NCBI RefSeq assembly: GCF_028613635.1
Contig: NZ_JAQRMY010000003.1
Span: forward strand, 802,514-866,513
DNA length: 64,000 nucleotides
Direction: 5' to 3'
DNA from: Devosia sp. ZB163
GTDB lineage: Bacteria; Pseudomonadota; Alphaproteobacteria; Rhizobiales; Devosiaceae
Position 1 is the stretch's first letter. Every line of letters begins with the position of its first letter. Of this stretch, positions 34,738 through 44,138 are shown piece by piece. The position numbers were made by a program, and so were the translations under genes. A model generated the notes under the pieces. The model made no database searches. It was not told where the DNA came from and was given only the letters and a program-made list of their open reading frames with translations.

Positions 34738-35127
34738 ATGAAGCAGTTTCTGACGGGCGCGCTGGCGCTGGTGATGGCAGCGGCAACGATCGCTCCGGCC
34801 GTGGCGCAGGATGCGGCCGGCCTGTGGCGGCCCGACATGACGTCGGACTATGAAGTCACGATGTGCGGCAAGGACGACGCCCAGCTCTGCATCCGGGTGG
34901 TGGCCCTGCGCGACGCCATGGATACCAAGAAGAACCGCCCGTACCTCAACACGACCATCGTCGACAAGGCGAAGCCGGTGGGCAAGAACCGCTGGAAGGG
35001 GCCGATGCACCTGTTCGGCCAGAGCGGCGACGCGACGATCACGCTGCGCGGCGAGAACGACCTGATGGTCAAGGTGTGCGCCTATATCGTGGTGTGCCGC
35101 GAGTACCCGATGAAGCGGGTCGAGTAA
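34738..35127 (+). CDS. DUF2147-like secreted protein
   Basis: A 129-residue protein with a signal peptide (MKQFLTGALALVMAAATIAPAVAQ). The body (GLWRPDMTSDYEVTMCGKDDAQLCIRVV ... GPMHLFGQSGDATITLRGENDLMVKVCAYIVVCREYPMKRV) resembles DUF2147 beta-barrel-like periplasmic proteins, but without the usual D-x-x-NPD segment. GGTGGAG precedes the ATG. A clearer DUF2147 member is at 42519-43004. Confidence 0.65.
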   Translation: MKQFLTGALALVMAAATIAPAVAQDAAGLWRPDMTSDYEVTMCGKDDAQLCIRVVALRDAMDTKKNRPYLNTTIVDKAKPVGKNRWKGPMHLFGQSGDATITLRGENDLMVKVCAYIVVCREYPMKRVE

Positions 35128-35135
35128 CCCGTCCG

Positions 35136-36026
35136 CTACGCTGCGGACCGGCGCTGCTGCAGCGCCGGCACCGCTTCCACCAGCACGATGGCGAAGAAGA
35201 TCATGGCGGCCCCGGCATAGCCGATGGGCGTCAGCCGCTCGCTGAGGAACAGGGCGCCGCCGATGGCGGCGAACAGGCCCTCGGCCGCGAGGATGATCGC
35301 TGCGTTGGCCGGCGGCACGTATTGCTGCGCCACGGCCTGCAGGGTGAAGGCCACGGCCGTCGAGAGCAGGCCGGCGTAGAGGAGCTCGATCCAGCCGTTG
35401 CCGATGGCGGCCAAGCTGGGCGTTTCGAACAGGAATGCGCCACCGCCTGCAGCGAGCGCCGTAGTCAGGAAGCAGATGACCGAGATGGTGATGGGGAGGC
35501 CCGTGCTGCGGCTGACGATGCCGATGAGCAGGACCTGCACGGCCCATGCGACGGCGCTGGCGATGACGAGGAGATCGCCGGCGTTGAGGCCGTCGATGCG
35601 CCCGCCATTGAGGAAGTAGACGCCGACCACTGCCATGGGCGCGCAGGCCCACAGGATCGGATGCGGGCTGTGCCTGAGCGCCACCAGCGCCAGGATGGGC
35701 ACGAACAGCACGTAGAGGCTGGTGAGGAACCCGCCATTGGTCACGGTGGTCATGGTGAGGCCGAGCTGCTGCAGCCAGACGCCGAGGAAGAACGCGACGG
35801 CGATGAGGGCGATCTGCCAGAGGTCGCGGCGGGCGAGGCTCGCGGGCTTGCGGCGGCGCAACTCCCACAGCACCAGCGGCACGATGGCGAGGCCGCCGAG
35901 CAGGTAGCGGGCGGCGATGAAGGTCAGCGGCCCCATCTCGCTCATGGCGGACTTCTGCGCGACGAACGCGAAGCCCCAGAGCATGGTGGTGAGGATCAGG
36001 GCGAGAACGGCAAGGGAGCGCGGCAT
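35136..36026 (-). CDS. DMT-superfamily (EamA) transporter, paralogue A
   Basis: A 296-residue protein with ten membrane helices. Start MPRSLAVLALILTTMLWGFAFVAQKSAMSEMGPLTF; the second EamA domain ends PIGYAGAAMIFFAIVLVEAVPAL. It is a tandem paralogue of the gene at 36101-37003, with which it shares most of the helix 1 and helix 10 sequence. Substrate unknown. Confidence 0.9.
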   Translation of the reverse strand: MPRSLAVLALILTTMLWGFAFVAQKSAMSEMGPLTFIAARYLLGGLAIVPLVLWELRRRKPASLARRDLWQIALIAVAFFLGVWLQQLGLTMTTVTNGGFLTSLYVLFVPILALVALRHSPHPILWACAPMAVVGVYFLNGGRIDGLNAGDLLVIASAVAWAVQVLLIGIVSRSTGLPITISVICFLTTALAAGGGAFLFETPSLAAIGNGWIELLYAGLLSTAVAFTLQAVAQQYVPPANAAIILAAEGLFAAIGGALFLSERLTPIGYAGAAMIFFAIVLVEAVPALQQRRSAA

Positions 36027-36100
36027 CCGCGCTGTGTAGCGGTCGCGGCTTCGGGCGTCGAACGGATTTTGACGACGGGTGCCCGACGCGTCCGGTGTGG

Positions 36101-37003
36101 CTAGGCGGCCCGCAACTGCCGGCGTTGCCGCAGTGCCGGGATGGCTTCGACGAGGATGATGGCGAAGAAGATGAGCGCCGCCCCGGCGTAGCCGATGGCG
36201 GGCAGGCGCTCGCCGAGCAGCAGGGCGCCGCCGAGCGCGGCAAACAGGCTTTCGGCCGACAGGACGATCGCGGCATTGGCCGCCGGCACGTGCTGCTGGC
36301 CGATGGCCTGCAGGGTGAAGGCCAGCCCGGTGGACAGCAGGCCGACATAGAGCAGTTCCATCCAGCCGGCGGCGATGCCGGACAGATCAGGAGCCTCGAG
36401 GCTGAAGGCCAGGGCGAGGCAGATGACGCCGACGCTCAGGAAGGTCATCGCCGACAGCGCGACAGGCAGGCCGGTCTGGCGGCTGAGCAGGCCGAGCATG
36501 AAGACGTGGCCACCCCAGAACACGGCGCTCGTCACCATCAGCAGGTCGCCGACGTTGAAGGCTTCGAGGCGGCCGCCGTTCAGGTAGAAAATGCCGATGA
36601 GCGCCAGCGGGACGCCGACATAGATGATCGGGTGCGGCCGGGCGCGAATGGCGATGAAGGCGATCAGCGGCACGAACAACACGTAGAGCGCGGTGAGAAA
36701 GCCCGAATTGGTGACGCTGGTGTGGGCGAGGCCGTATTGCTGCAGGATCGAGCCGGCGAAGAAGGCGGCGCAGAGGATGGAAATCTGCAGCCAGAGGCGC
36801 GGGGTGAAATCGGCGCGGGTCACGGCCTTGCGGCGCAGTTCCATGATCGCGAAAGGCAGGAGCGCGATGCCGCCGAGGAGGAAACGGGTCCCCGAGAAGG
36901 TCAGTGGCCCCATATGGTCCATCGCGGATTTCTGCGCGACGAAGGCGAAGCCCCAGATGGCGGTGGCGATGAGGAGCAACAGGACGGCGATAGGGCGGGA
37001 CAT
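36101..37003 (-). CDS. DMT-superfamily (EamA) transporter, paralogue B
   Basis: A 300-residue protein, ten membrane helices. Its start (SRPIAVLLLLIATAIWGFAF) and end (AIGYAGAALIFFAIILVEAI) closely follow paralogue A, and the two genes are 74 nt apart on one strand. They form a recent tandem duplication with diverged middles, which may reflect different substrates. Confidence 0.9.
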   Translation of the reverse strand: MSRPIAVLLLLIATAIWGFAFVAQKSAMDHMGPLTFSGTRFLLGGIALLPFAIMELRRKAVTRADFTPRLWLQISILCAAFFAGSILQQYGLAHTSVTNSGFLTALYVLFVPLIAFIAIRARPHPIIYVGVPLALIGIFYLNGGRLEAFNVGDLLMVTSAVFWGGHVFMLGLLSRQTGLPVALSAMTFLSVGVICLALAFSLEAPDLSGIAAGWMELLYVGLLSTGLAFTLQAIGQQHVPAANAAIVLSAESLFAALGGALLLGERLPAIGYAGAALIFFAIILVEAIPALRQRRQLRAA

Positions 37004-37261
37004 GCGCCGGATGTAGCGGGGGCGGTCCGCGGCGTCGAACGGATTTTCGCGATGGGCGCGATCAGCGTGCGTGATGGGCGGGCGGTGGGCCGATGGAGGG
37101 CGGCGGAGGAATCAGCTAGCTTTCGGTTCTGGCGCACGGCCCGCGCCTCCCCCCTCCGACGGGAAAGTAGATCGCATGCAGGGCTGATTGAGCATCGAAC
37201 CGACTGATCGGGCGAAGGCAAAAGGAGGGATTGCTGTTGGGCTCGTACCAGGAGGTTTTTG

Positions 37262-37975
37262 ATGAAGCTGTCTGTTCCGATCTATCAGTTGAAGCGTGAC
37301 GCCAAGCGGCGGGCGCGTGACGAGGGGATACCCCTGCACGAGGCGCTCGATCGCGTGGCTGTCGCAGAGGGGTATTCCGGGTGGAGCCTGTTGGCCGCCC
37401 GGTATGCCGAGAGTTCTCCGGCGGCCAGGCTTTATGGGCGACTGGAGCCCGGAGAGATGGTGCTCGTCGGGGCGCGACCCGGGCAGGGCAAGACGCTGCT
37501 GGCGCTGGAGCTTGCCGTCGAGGCGGCGAAATCTGGCGGGCAGGGCATGTTCTTCACGCTCGAATACACCGACAAGGACGTGCTGGAGCGGTTGCGGGCG
37601 ATCGGACGGGAGCCGGAGGAGCTGGGCTCCCGGTTTGGCTTCGATTGCTCCGACAGGATCTCGGCCGACTACATCATCGAGAAGATGGCTCAGGCACCAC
37701 GCGGCACGCTTGTTGTCGTCGACTACCTGCAACTGCTCGACCAGCGGCGGGAGAATCCGCCACTGGCGGAGCAGGTCCGGGCGCTGAAGGCCTTCGCCGG
37801 CGAACGCGGGCTGGTGATCGTCTTCATCTCGCAGATCGACCGCTCGTACGACCCCACGGAGAAGCCGTACCCGGATGCAGGAGACATCAGGTTGCCCAAC
37901 CCGGTGGACCTGCGGTTGTTCAGCAAGACCTGCTTTCTGAACAATGGCGAGATCAGCCTGCAGACGGCAAGTTGA
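37262..37975 (+). CDS. DnaB-like RecA-fold ATPase with N-terminal Glyoxalase_8-type domain
   Basis: A 237-residue protein. Residues 1-50 (PIYQLKRDAKRRARDEGIPLHEALDRVAVAEGYSGWSLLAARY) match the helical domain also found in the 41198 gene. Then a RecA-like core with Walker A GARPGQGKT (about residues 74-82), TLEYTDKD, and Walker B VVVDYLQLLDQ, as in the C-terminal helicase domain of DnaB. AGGAGG before ATG 37262 decides against TTG at 37259. Too short for a full replicative helicase, so a separate role, perhaps regulatory. Confidence 0.78.
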   Translation: MKLSVPIYQLKRDAKRRARDEGIPLHEALDRVAVAEGYSGWSLLAARYAESSPAARLYGRLEPGEMVLVGARPGQGKTLLALELAVEAAKSGGQGMFFTLEYTDKDVLERLRAIGREPEELGSRFGFDCSDRISADYIIEKMAQAPRGTLVVVDYLQLLDQRRENPPLAEQVRALKAFAGERGLVIVFISQIDRSYDPTEKPYPDAGDIRLPNPVDLRLFSKTCFLNNGEISLQTAS

Positions 37976-38047
37976 GCTTCGGGCCTCGCCTCAGCACGCA
38001 TCCAGCGCTTCGAACGAGGCGCTGGATTTACGATGAGTGTCGGGTGG

Positions 38048-38728
38048 CTAGCGGACGGAGAACACCAGGAACGACTGGGAGTTTGCCCACCAAGGCAAGG
38101 CGGCCAAGGGAGCGCTGAAGTGCGATCGGAGATCGAAAGCACCCTGCAACAAGACCCGCAGTGCACGATGATCGAAACCCTTGTGCGAGTGCCGGACGTC
38201 GGTCGCGCGCCGGACCTGCCGGCCGAAGAGGCCCTGGAGCACGTCGCGAGCCGAATAGTCGGATGGGCGGCGGAACAGCAGGACGCGGTTCAGTTCCTTC
38301 AGCGGCAATGCCAGCCCCTGCATTATCGGCACCGACACTATGAGCGTGGCGCCCGGCTTGCAGGTGCGGGAGACGTCAGCGATGAAGGCCGCGATCTCGT
38401 GATCCGTGAGATGCTCGAGCACCTCGAAGGCCGTCAGCACGTCCACCGTTCGGGGTTCGACGGAGGCGAGGTTCGGCAGGTGAGAGACGTCGGCGTGCAG
38501 TAGCTGCATGTATGGCTCGATCGCCACCCGCCGCAGGTCCGACCGCCGCCGACCGAGCTGATGCAGCATCTCGCCGGTGCCGGCGCCGAAATCGACGATC
38601 AAGCCGCCGGCAGGTGCGTGCTTCTCAAGCAACGCCAGAGACAGGCGATGGCGCGAGCGGTGCGCGAAGCGAGCAAGCGGGTTGGGGCTGGCGATCGTTT
38701 GCCTGTCGTATGAAACCGACCTGTTCAA
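38048..38728 (-). CDS. Class I SAM-dependent methyltransferase
   Basis: A 226-residue protein with motif I VDFGAGTGEM at about residues 45-54, an Asp/Glu after strand 2 (AIEPYM) and FEVLEHL as post-motif region, typical of Methyltransf_11/UbiE/UbiG-like small-molecule methylases. The C-terminal region (SHKGFDHRALRVLLQGAFDL) resembles O-antigen or polyketide-type methylases. Substrate unknown. It is a single gene with a repeat just upstream. Confidence 0.8.
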   Translation of the reverse strand: MNRSVSYDRQTIASPNPLARFAHRSRHRLSLALLEKHAPAGGLIVDFGAGTGEMLHQLGRRRSDLRRVAIEPYMQLLHADVSHLPNLASVEPRTVDVLTAFEVLEHLTDHEIAAFIADVSRTCKPGATLIVSVPIMQGLALPLKELNRVLLFRRPSDYSARDVLQGLFGRQVRRATDVRHSHKGFDHRALRVLLQGAFDLRSHFSAPLAALPWWANSQSFLVFSVR

Positions 38729-38770
38729 TGCAGCCCCTCCGGCGCACCACCTTCGCGTGTGCGCCCCTGC

Positions 38771-38815
38771 AGCACGCTATGCGTGGTCCCCCGCCCCTGC
38801 AAGCGGGAGAGGAGG
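38771..38815. repeat. Dispersed intergenic palindrome
   Basis: CACGCTATGCGTGG followed by CCCGCCCCTGCAAGCGGGAG, a relative of the 3679-3732 element, lies between the methyltransferase gene and the CBM9-like gene. Confidence 0.55.
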
Positions 38816-38834
38816 CCTGACTGCTGCTGTCGGG

Positions 38835-39662
38835 TCACTCGGCGAAGGTCACCTGGGTGAAGCACTCGGGGGTGTGGGTGTCGGCGACGCCGAAGGGGTG
38901 GGCGGCCCAGCCGGCGGTAGCGGTTTCGGTCCGCGTGCGCAGTTGCTGGAAACGGCCCATGAAGATGCCCCAGGTATCGCCGGGCCTGGGCGGCAGCGAG
39001 CGGCCATTGGCGAGGTCGGCGAGGCCTGCCCAGGGGATGACGATCTCGGCGGACCAGCCGCGATCGAGCGTCGTCGGGTCGTTGAGGGTGCCATCGGCGT
39101 GGACATGCACCTCGAGGCCGGGCAGGTCGTAGTCGAGGAACGTCCAGCGGGTGCCGCGCGGATGGTTGCCGGTCCAGAAGGTCCTGGGGCCGGGGACGTA
39201 GTCGCCGCCGAAGCTGTGGACGCGCGGGTGGTGGACGTCGAAGCGCGGCACATCCCACTTGCTGCCTCGGGTGTAGGCGTCGCGCCAGATGTAGAACACC
39301 TCGTAGATGGTGCCGAGCGCGTTGAACTCCAGTTCGTAGTAGCTGTCGCCGCCATCGATGAAGATCTCGAGGTCGTTCTCGTAGAACAGCAGTGCGTCGC
39401 GCTCGGTCATGGTGGCGGTGAGGTTGGGCTCGTCGGCCCAGAAGGCGAGGTAGAGCGCCTTGTCGTCCCACAGGATGCTGGCGGTGGTCCCGAGCGGTGC
39501 CGGATCGCCGGTCAGCATGTCGACGAAGCGCGGGGTGCGCGGGGCATTGGCCCACGCGGGACCGGCTGCCCTGCCGTCAGGATGGATGGGAGCGCTGGCG
39601 CGGCGGGCAGTGTAGGCGCCGGGGACGTTGCCGTAGCCGTTCGGGTTCGGTCGGGGTGTCAT
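38835..39662 (-). CDS. Carbohydrate-binding family 9-like protein
   Basis: A 275-residue cytoplasmic protein with no signal peptide. Features of the CBM9/DUF1083-like fold: WDDKALYLAFWADEPNLTATMTERDALLFYENDLEIFIDGGDSYYELEFNALG, and WSAEIVIPWAGL. It starts 4 nt after the cysteine-desulfurase-like gene, so the two are cotranscribed. Substrate is unknown. Confidence 0.7.
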   Translation of the reverse strand: MTPRPNPNGYGNVPGAYTARRASAPIHPDGRAAGPAWANAPRTPRFVDMLTGDPAPLGTTASILWDDKALYLAFWADEPNLTATMTERDALLFYENDLEIFIDGGDSYYELEFNALGTIYEVFYIWRDAYTRGSKWDVPRFDVHHPRVHSFGGDYVPGPRTFWTGNHPRGTRWTFLDYDLPGLEVHVHADGTLNDPTTLDRGWSAEIVIPWAGLADLANGRSLPPRPGDTWGIFMGRFQQLRTRTETATAGWAAHPFGVADTHTPECFTQVTFAE

Positions 39663-39666
39663 GGCT

Positions 39667-40899
39667 CTACTTCAGCTCGGAATCGAGGGCCTCGATGAGG
39701 CGCTGCACCTCCTCGGGGGAGGTGTAGTGCGTGAACGAGACGCGCAGGACGCCGTGGCCGGGATTGATGCCGAGGGCTTCGAGCAGGCGGTAGGCGTATA
39801 AATGGCCGCCCGAGGCCATGATCTGCTTGCGCGCCAGGCGTTCGGCGGACTCGATGGCGAGCCCGGTGGTGGCGATCGCGATGGTGGGAGCACGCAGGGC
39901 GGGGTCGGTGGGGCCGATGACGCGCAGGCTGTTCCGCGAACGCAGGAAATCCATCAGCGGCACCATCAGCGCCTCTTCCTGGGCGCGCATGGCGGCGTGG
40001 GCCTTGCGGTAGGGATTGGCGCCTTCGACCTTGTCGCCGGCGATCTCGGCGACGCGCTCGAGATAGTCGGCGATACCGGCCGAAGCGGCGATCTGGGCGT
40101 GGTCCGGGCCCGCCGGGGTCAGGCGCTTGCGCGGCTGGGTGTCGTTGAAGAAGTGGCCCTGGTTGGGGAGTTCGGTGGCGAGCGAGGGCCGGATGGCCAT
40201 GATGCCCTGATGCGGGCCGTACACCTTGTAGGCCGAGAACAGGTAGATGTCGCAGCCGAGTTCGAGCAGGTCGGGCAGGCCATGCGGGGCGTAGGAGACG
40301 CCATCGACGACGGTGACGGCGCCGAAGCTCTTGGCCTTCTGGACGATCTCCCGGATCGGGTTGATCTCGCCGACGATGTTGGAGGCGTGCGGGAAACAGA
40401 CGGCGCGGACCTTGCTGTCGAGCAGCTTGTCGAGGGCGGCCGGATCGAGATTGCCGGTCTCAGGGTCGACCTTCCACTCGCGCACGACGATGCCGCGGTC
40501 GGCCAGCCGCCGCCACGCGCCGGAATTGGCCTCGTGGTCCTGGTTGGTGACGATGATGGCGTCGCCGGGCTTCAGCCAACCGCCGAAGGCGTTGGCCAGC
40601 ACATAGGTGTTGGCCGAGGTGGAGGGGCCGAAATGGATCCAGTCCATGCCGACATTGAGGGCCTGGGCGATACGGCGATAGGCCAGGTCCATGGCAGCGC
40701 CGGCTTCGCGCGAGGCGGGGTAGAAGCCGTAGGGCTGCACCTTGGTGGCGCGGTAGTAGTGATCGAGGCGATCGATGACGTGGCGCGACGTGTACGAACC
40801 GCCCGCGTTCTCGAAGAAGGCCCAACCGTCGAGACTGGGCTCGCGGAAAGCGGGGAACTCGGCACGGATCAGTTCGGTATCGAGAGGAAGGGCGGTCAT
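39667..40899 (-). CDS. Cysteine desulfurase-like PLP enzyme
   Basis: A 410-residue class V aminotransferase-fold protein. PLP binding: DGVSYAPH near the Asp and the Schiff-base lysine in LFSAYKVYGPHQG. The active-site cysteine loop of true IscS/SufS is not seen, so it could be a kynureninase- or selenocysteine-lyase-like enzyme. Start 40899 (MTALPLDTELIRAEFPAF) has GAGGAAGG-like DNA nearby and is chosen over 40956. Confidence 0.82.
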   Translation of the reverse strand: MTALPLDTELIRAEFPAFREPSLDGWAFFENAGGSYTSRHVIDRLDHYYRATKVQPYGFYPASREAGAAMDLAYRRIAQALNVGMDWIHFGPSTSANTYVLANAFGGWLKPGDAIIVTNQDHEANSGAWRRLADRGIVVREWKVDPETGNLDPAALDKLLDSKVRAVCFPHASNIVGEINPIREIVQKAKSFGAVTVVDGVSYAPHGLPDLLELGCDIYLFSAYKVYGPHQGIMAIRPSLATELPNQGHFFNDTQPRKRLTPAGPDHAQIAASAGIADYLERVAEIAGDKVEGANPYRKAHAAMRAQEEALMVPLMDFLRSRNSLRVIGPTDPALRAPTIAIATTGLAIESAERLARKQIMASGGHLYAYRLLEALGINPGHGVLRVSFTHYTSPEEVQRLIEALDSELK

Positions 40900-41197
40900 C
40901 GGGCGCTCGGAAATGGCGGGACACCGATGGTTAGCGGAGGCCTGCGACGCCTGCAATTCAGCTGTGTGGATAAGGCGCTGTCCGGGCGGGGAGGGGCTCG
41001 GGCGCCGGCATTGACAAGCAGGGACATCTCACCCACATGTGGACCCGTGCTGCTGGCGCCTGCCGCTCGCCGGGAAAACCCGATGGTGAAGTCCAGCCGC
41101 GGATGGCCCGCGACCCCTACATGATCGCTCCTTTGCGAGGCGGTTCATGGCAAGGCGAGCCCCATGAGATGATCCGCCTCTGTTGAAGAGGACCGAC
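40900..41197. other. Intergenic region with possible promoter
   Basis: Nearly 300 nt without a gene. A TTGACA at 41011-41016 is a possible -35 for the gene at 41198, but no good -10 was found. Confidence 0.4.
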
Positions 41198-41641
41198 ATG
41201 ACTTTCTCTCTCGATACCCCCAGTGCGGCCACTCTAAAGGCCGAGGCAAAAGCCCTGCGCTCCGAGCGCGCCCTTTCCGGCAGTCCCATCTCGCATGGCG
41301 AGGCGCTGGAAGAAGTGGCGCATCGGCACGGCTACCGCGACTGGAACACCGCCGCTGCGGCGATCCCCGATCGCGTGTCGGGCCCGGTGCAGGTGGGCCA
41401 GCGGGTCAGCGGCGCCTATCTCGGCCAGCCGTTCCTTGGCCTCGTGATCGGCGTCAACCTGATGGGCGACATGCAGCACTATGCGGTCACGGTGAAGTTC
41501 GACCAGCCGGTGAACGTGTCGCGCTCGGAACTGATGGGCCCGATCTGGCGCCAGCGCGTCCGCTCGACGGTCGACCTGCGCGGCATCTCGATCTCGCACA
41601 CCAGCGACGGCGAACCGCACATGCGCATCCGCCGGGCCTGA
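41198..41641 (+). CDS. Glyoxalase_8 (glyoxalase-related) domain protein
   Basis: A 147-residue protein. Residues 14-52 (ATLKAEAKALRSERALSGSPISHGEALEEVAHRHGYRDWNTAAA) match the Glyoxalase_8 helical domain; the second half is a small beta domain (VQVGQRVSGAYLGQPFLGLVIGV ... YAVTVKFDQPVNVSRSELMGPIWRQRV). AGAGGA precedes ATG 41198. The helical domain is shared with the DnaB-like protein at 37262. Confidence 0.75.
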   Translation: MTFSLDTPSAATLKAEAKALRSERALSGSPISHGEALEEVAHRHGYRDWNTAAAAIPDRVSGPVQVGQRVSGAYLGQPFLGLVIGVNLMGDMQHYAVTVKFDQPVNVSRSELMGPIWRQRVRSTVDLRGISISHTSDGEPHMRIRRA

Positions 41642-41777
41642 CGGAACGGCGTGCCGGATGGTGGGTTTTCCCCCGCCGTCCGGCCGCCGGGTTGTCTTTC
41701 ATCGGTAACTGCCGATATAAAGGCGGCTCCGGCGGCTGCGGCCCCGGCTCCTCTGCAGCAGCACGGACAGATAGCCC

Positions 41778-42494
41778 ATGACCACCCAGACTCTGCCGAT
41801 CGACCTTTACTATGCGGCCACGCCGAACGGCCGGAAGATCACCATCATGCTCGAGGAGCTGGAGCTTCCCTACGGGATCTACCCGATCAACATCGGCCGC
41901 GGCGACCAGTTCAAGCCCGACTTCCTCGCGATCTCGCCCAACAACAAGATCCCCGCGATCGTCGATCCGGAGGGGCCGGAGGGCAAGCCGATCTCGATCT
42001 TCGAGTCGGGCGCGATCCTGAAGTACCTCGCAGAGAAGTTCGGCCGCTTCTACGGCACGACCTGGCGCGAGAAGGTCAAGATCGACGAGTGGCTGTTCTG
42101 GCAGGTGGGCGGCTTCGGCCCGATGCTGGGGCAGAACAACCACTTCTCGCGCTATGCGCCCGAGAAGGTTCCCTACGCCATCAAGCGCTACATGGACGAG
42201 TCGCACCGGCTCTACCGCGTGCTCGACACCCAGCTGCAGGCGCAGAAGGCGGCGGGCAAGGATTTCGTCGCCGGCGACTATTCGATCGCCGACATCGCGA
42301 TCTATGACTGGTCGCGCGGCTCGGACAACCACGGCATCGACATTGCCGAGTTCCCGACCTTTGCCGACTGGCGCCAGCGCGTCACAGACCGTCCGGCGGT
42401 GCAGCGTGCGCTCGGCATCACGCTCGATTCCTCGCAGAACATCAGCGCCGCGACCGACAAGGAAGCGCAGCGGATCATGTTCAACCAGCGATAA
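41778..42494 (+). CDS. Glutathione S-transferase family, YfcG/YghU type
   Basis: A 238-residue protein with N-terminal thioredoxin-like domain (IDLYYAATPNGRKITIMLEELELPYGIYPINIGRGDQFKPDFLAISPNNKIPAIVD, then FESGAILKYLAEK) and C-terminal helical domain (WLFWQVGGFGPMLGQNNHF, YSIADIAIYDW). It matches E. coli YfcG closely. Such proteins reduce disulfides with glutathione. Single gene. Confidence 0.9.
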   Translation: MTTQTLPIDLYYAATPNGRKITIMLEELELPYGIYPINIGRGDQFKPDFLAISPNNKIPAIVDPEGPEGKPISIFESGAILKYLAEKFGRFYGTTWREKVKIDEWLFWQVGGFGPMLGQNNHFSRYAPEKVPYAIKRYMDESHRLYRVLDTQLQAQKAAGKDFVAGDYSIADIAIYDWSRGSDNHGIDIAEFPTFADWRQRVTDRPAVQRALGITLDSSQNISAATDKEAQRIMFNQR

Positions 42495-42518
42495 TCGGAT
42501 GATCGGGGGCGGGGTGGC

Positions 42519-43004
42519 CTAGCGGCCGACCCGCTCCCATTCCTGGTCCTGGCAGAGCACGTAGAGGACGCACCCCTTCAGGCGGATGGCGTTGGCGTGC
42601 ATGACCTCCACCGAGCCGGCATAGACGTTGCCGTCCTCGGGGTTGTAGATCTCGCCCTCGTAGTAACGGGGGTTGCCGGTGGCCCGCAGGGTCAGGATCT
42701 GCAGGCCCTGAATCGGCCTGTGCTTGAGCTGCGGGTTCTTGTTGTTGACGTCCGTGTAGGACGCCGGGTCGAGCGTTTCGAGCTCGGCGCCGTACTGCTT
42801 CTTGAGCCGGTCGGGCACCACGATCTTGGTGATGTAGCCGCAATAGCCCGCCGAGCAGCGCGCGATCGTCAGCTCCGTTTCGGCATCGGTGAGCCACACA
42901 CCTTCGACGACGGCCGGTGCAGCGTGACTGACGCCGGCCAGAAGCATCATGCCTGCGGAAACAGCGCCCGCAGCGTTACGCAGCCAATTGTTCAGCCCAG
43001 ACAT
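42519..43004 (-). CDS. DUF2147 secreted protein
   Basis: A 161-residue protein with an N-terminal membrane/signal segment (residues 8-29) and the DUF2147 pattern EGVWLTDAETELTIARCSAGYCGYITKIV ... YTDVNNKNPQLKHRPIQGLQIL ... YYEGEIYNPEDGNVYAGSVEVMHANAIRLKGCV. Found throughout Gram-negatives; function unknown. Convergent with the GST gene. Confidence 0.85.
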   Translation of the reverse strand: MSGLNNWLRNAAGAVSAGMMLLAGVSHAAPAVVEGVWLTDAETELTIARCSAGYCGYITKIVVPDRLKKQYGAELETLDPASYTDVNNKNPQLKHRPIQGLQILTLRATGNPRYYEGEIYNPEDGNVYAGSVEVMHANAIRLKGCVLYVLCQDQEWERVGR

Positions 43005-43202
43005 TGGACCATCCCAACCTCACGCCGCGCTGCTCGAATCGAGCCCTGCGGTTATACCATCAGGTGGGATGATGATGGGCGCATGCGCCAAATCAATGGT
43101 AATCTCAAGTAAAGAACATCTTCGGCAAAGCGCCGCGACAGTTATGCATCACTGGTGCGGTTGAGTACGCTGGGGAGGCATTTCGGCGCCCGGGAACCTC
43201 GA

Positions 43203-44138
43203 ATGTCCGCCACAGACGCTGATGCGCTGATCACGCAGGCCGGCCTTGCGACAACGCAGCCGATCGCCATCGCGGCGCGCGGTCGACGTGGCCGCGTGAG
43301 CGCGGTCACTGGTTACTGGCCGGATGGTGGACCCGTGCAAGCGGGTGATCTCTTTTACGCTGCCAGCCTGACCAAGCAGGTGACCGGAGCCATCATCGCG
43401 CGTCTGGTCCAGTCGGGGAGCATCGATCCGGACTTTCCTGTTCCCCAGAACTTTCTGCCCAGGTGGACAGTGTTGCCCACGGTGCGGCAGGTGCTGCACC
43501 ATACCGCTTCGCTGCCCGAGGCGGGCCGGCTCGAGAACGCGCTCGATGGCGGGTCGTGGACGAGCGAGTACGTGATGCAGATGGCCGCCGAACTCGCGCC
43601 TCCTGATTGTCCTATCGGCTCCGCCTTTGCCTACTCCAACCTCGGCTATGTCATGCTTGCCCGCCTTGCGGAGCAGGTTGCCGGAAGGACTTTCGCCGAA
43701 CTCGCTGCGGACGTACTGCCTTCGTCTGCGGCCTCCGGAATGGCCTTCTTCGCTACCGGTGCGCTTCCGGTGTCACCGCACGCGGCCCTGCTTGGATCGA
43801 GCCTGCCACTTACCACCGGTGACGGAGGGCTGTGGACGACAGCCGACGCCTATGCCGATTTTCTCGACATGCAGAACGAAGACCGATCGGGTGCAGCCCG
43901 TCTGACCCAAGCGGACCACAGGCTCCGGAACGGCGAGTTCGTGCGCTACGGGTGGGGCATAGGCATCCGGACGCTGGCCGGGCACCCGCTGTACATTCAC
44001 GGCGGTGGCTGGACCGGAGCCCGCTGCAAGGCCATCCGTTCGCCTGCTCTCGGGCTGAGCGTCGTGGTGCTGACCGTCGGAGAGCAGGATGCCGCCATCT
44101 CCGCGCTGGTCGATAAGCTAGCGGAGGCGGTCGCGTAG
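43203..44138 (+). CDS. Serine hydrolase, class C beta-lactamase-like
   Basis: A 311-residue protein with SLTK (Ser-x-x-Lys) in YAASLTKQ, YSN in AFAYSNLGY and HGGG in YIHGGGWTGA, the three catalytic blocks of the AmpC/DD-peptidase/esterase fold. No signal peptide is seen, so it is more likely a cytoplasmic esterase or amidase than a resistance enzyme. ATG 43203 is chosen over GTG 43155 (weak evidence). A likely tRNA promoter follows. Confidence 0.8.
   Translation: MSATDADALITQAGLATTQPIAIAARGRRGRVSAVTGYWPDGGPVQAGDLFYAASLTKQVTGAIIARLVQSGSIDPDFPVPQNFLPRWTVLPTVRQVLHHTASLPEAGRLENALDGGSWTSEYVMQMAAELAPPDCPIGSAFAYSNLGYVMLARLAEQVAGRTFAELAADVLPSSAASGMAFFATGALPVSPHAALLGSSLPLTTGDGGLWTTADAYADFLDMQNEDRSGAARLTQADHRLRNGEFVRYGWGIGIRTLAGHPLYIHGGGWTGARCKAIRSPALGLSVVVLTVGEQDAAISALVDKLAEAVA

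Noticed and set aside
43155..43202. GTG start for the beta-lactamase-like gene
   Set aside because: The added 16 residues are not a signal peptide and the ATG at 43203 fits as well, so the shorter form was kept, with doubt.
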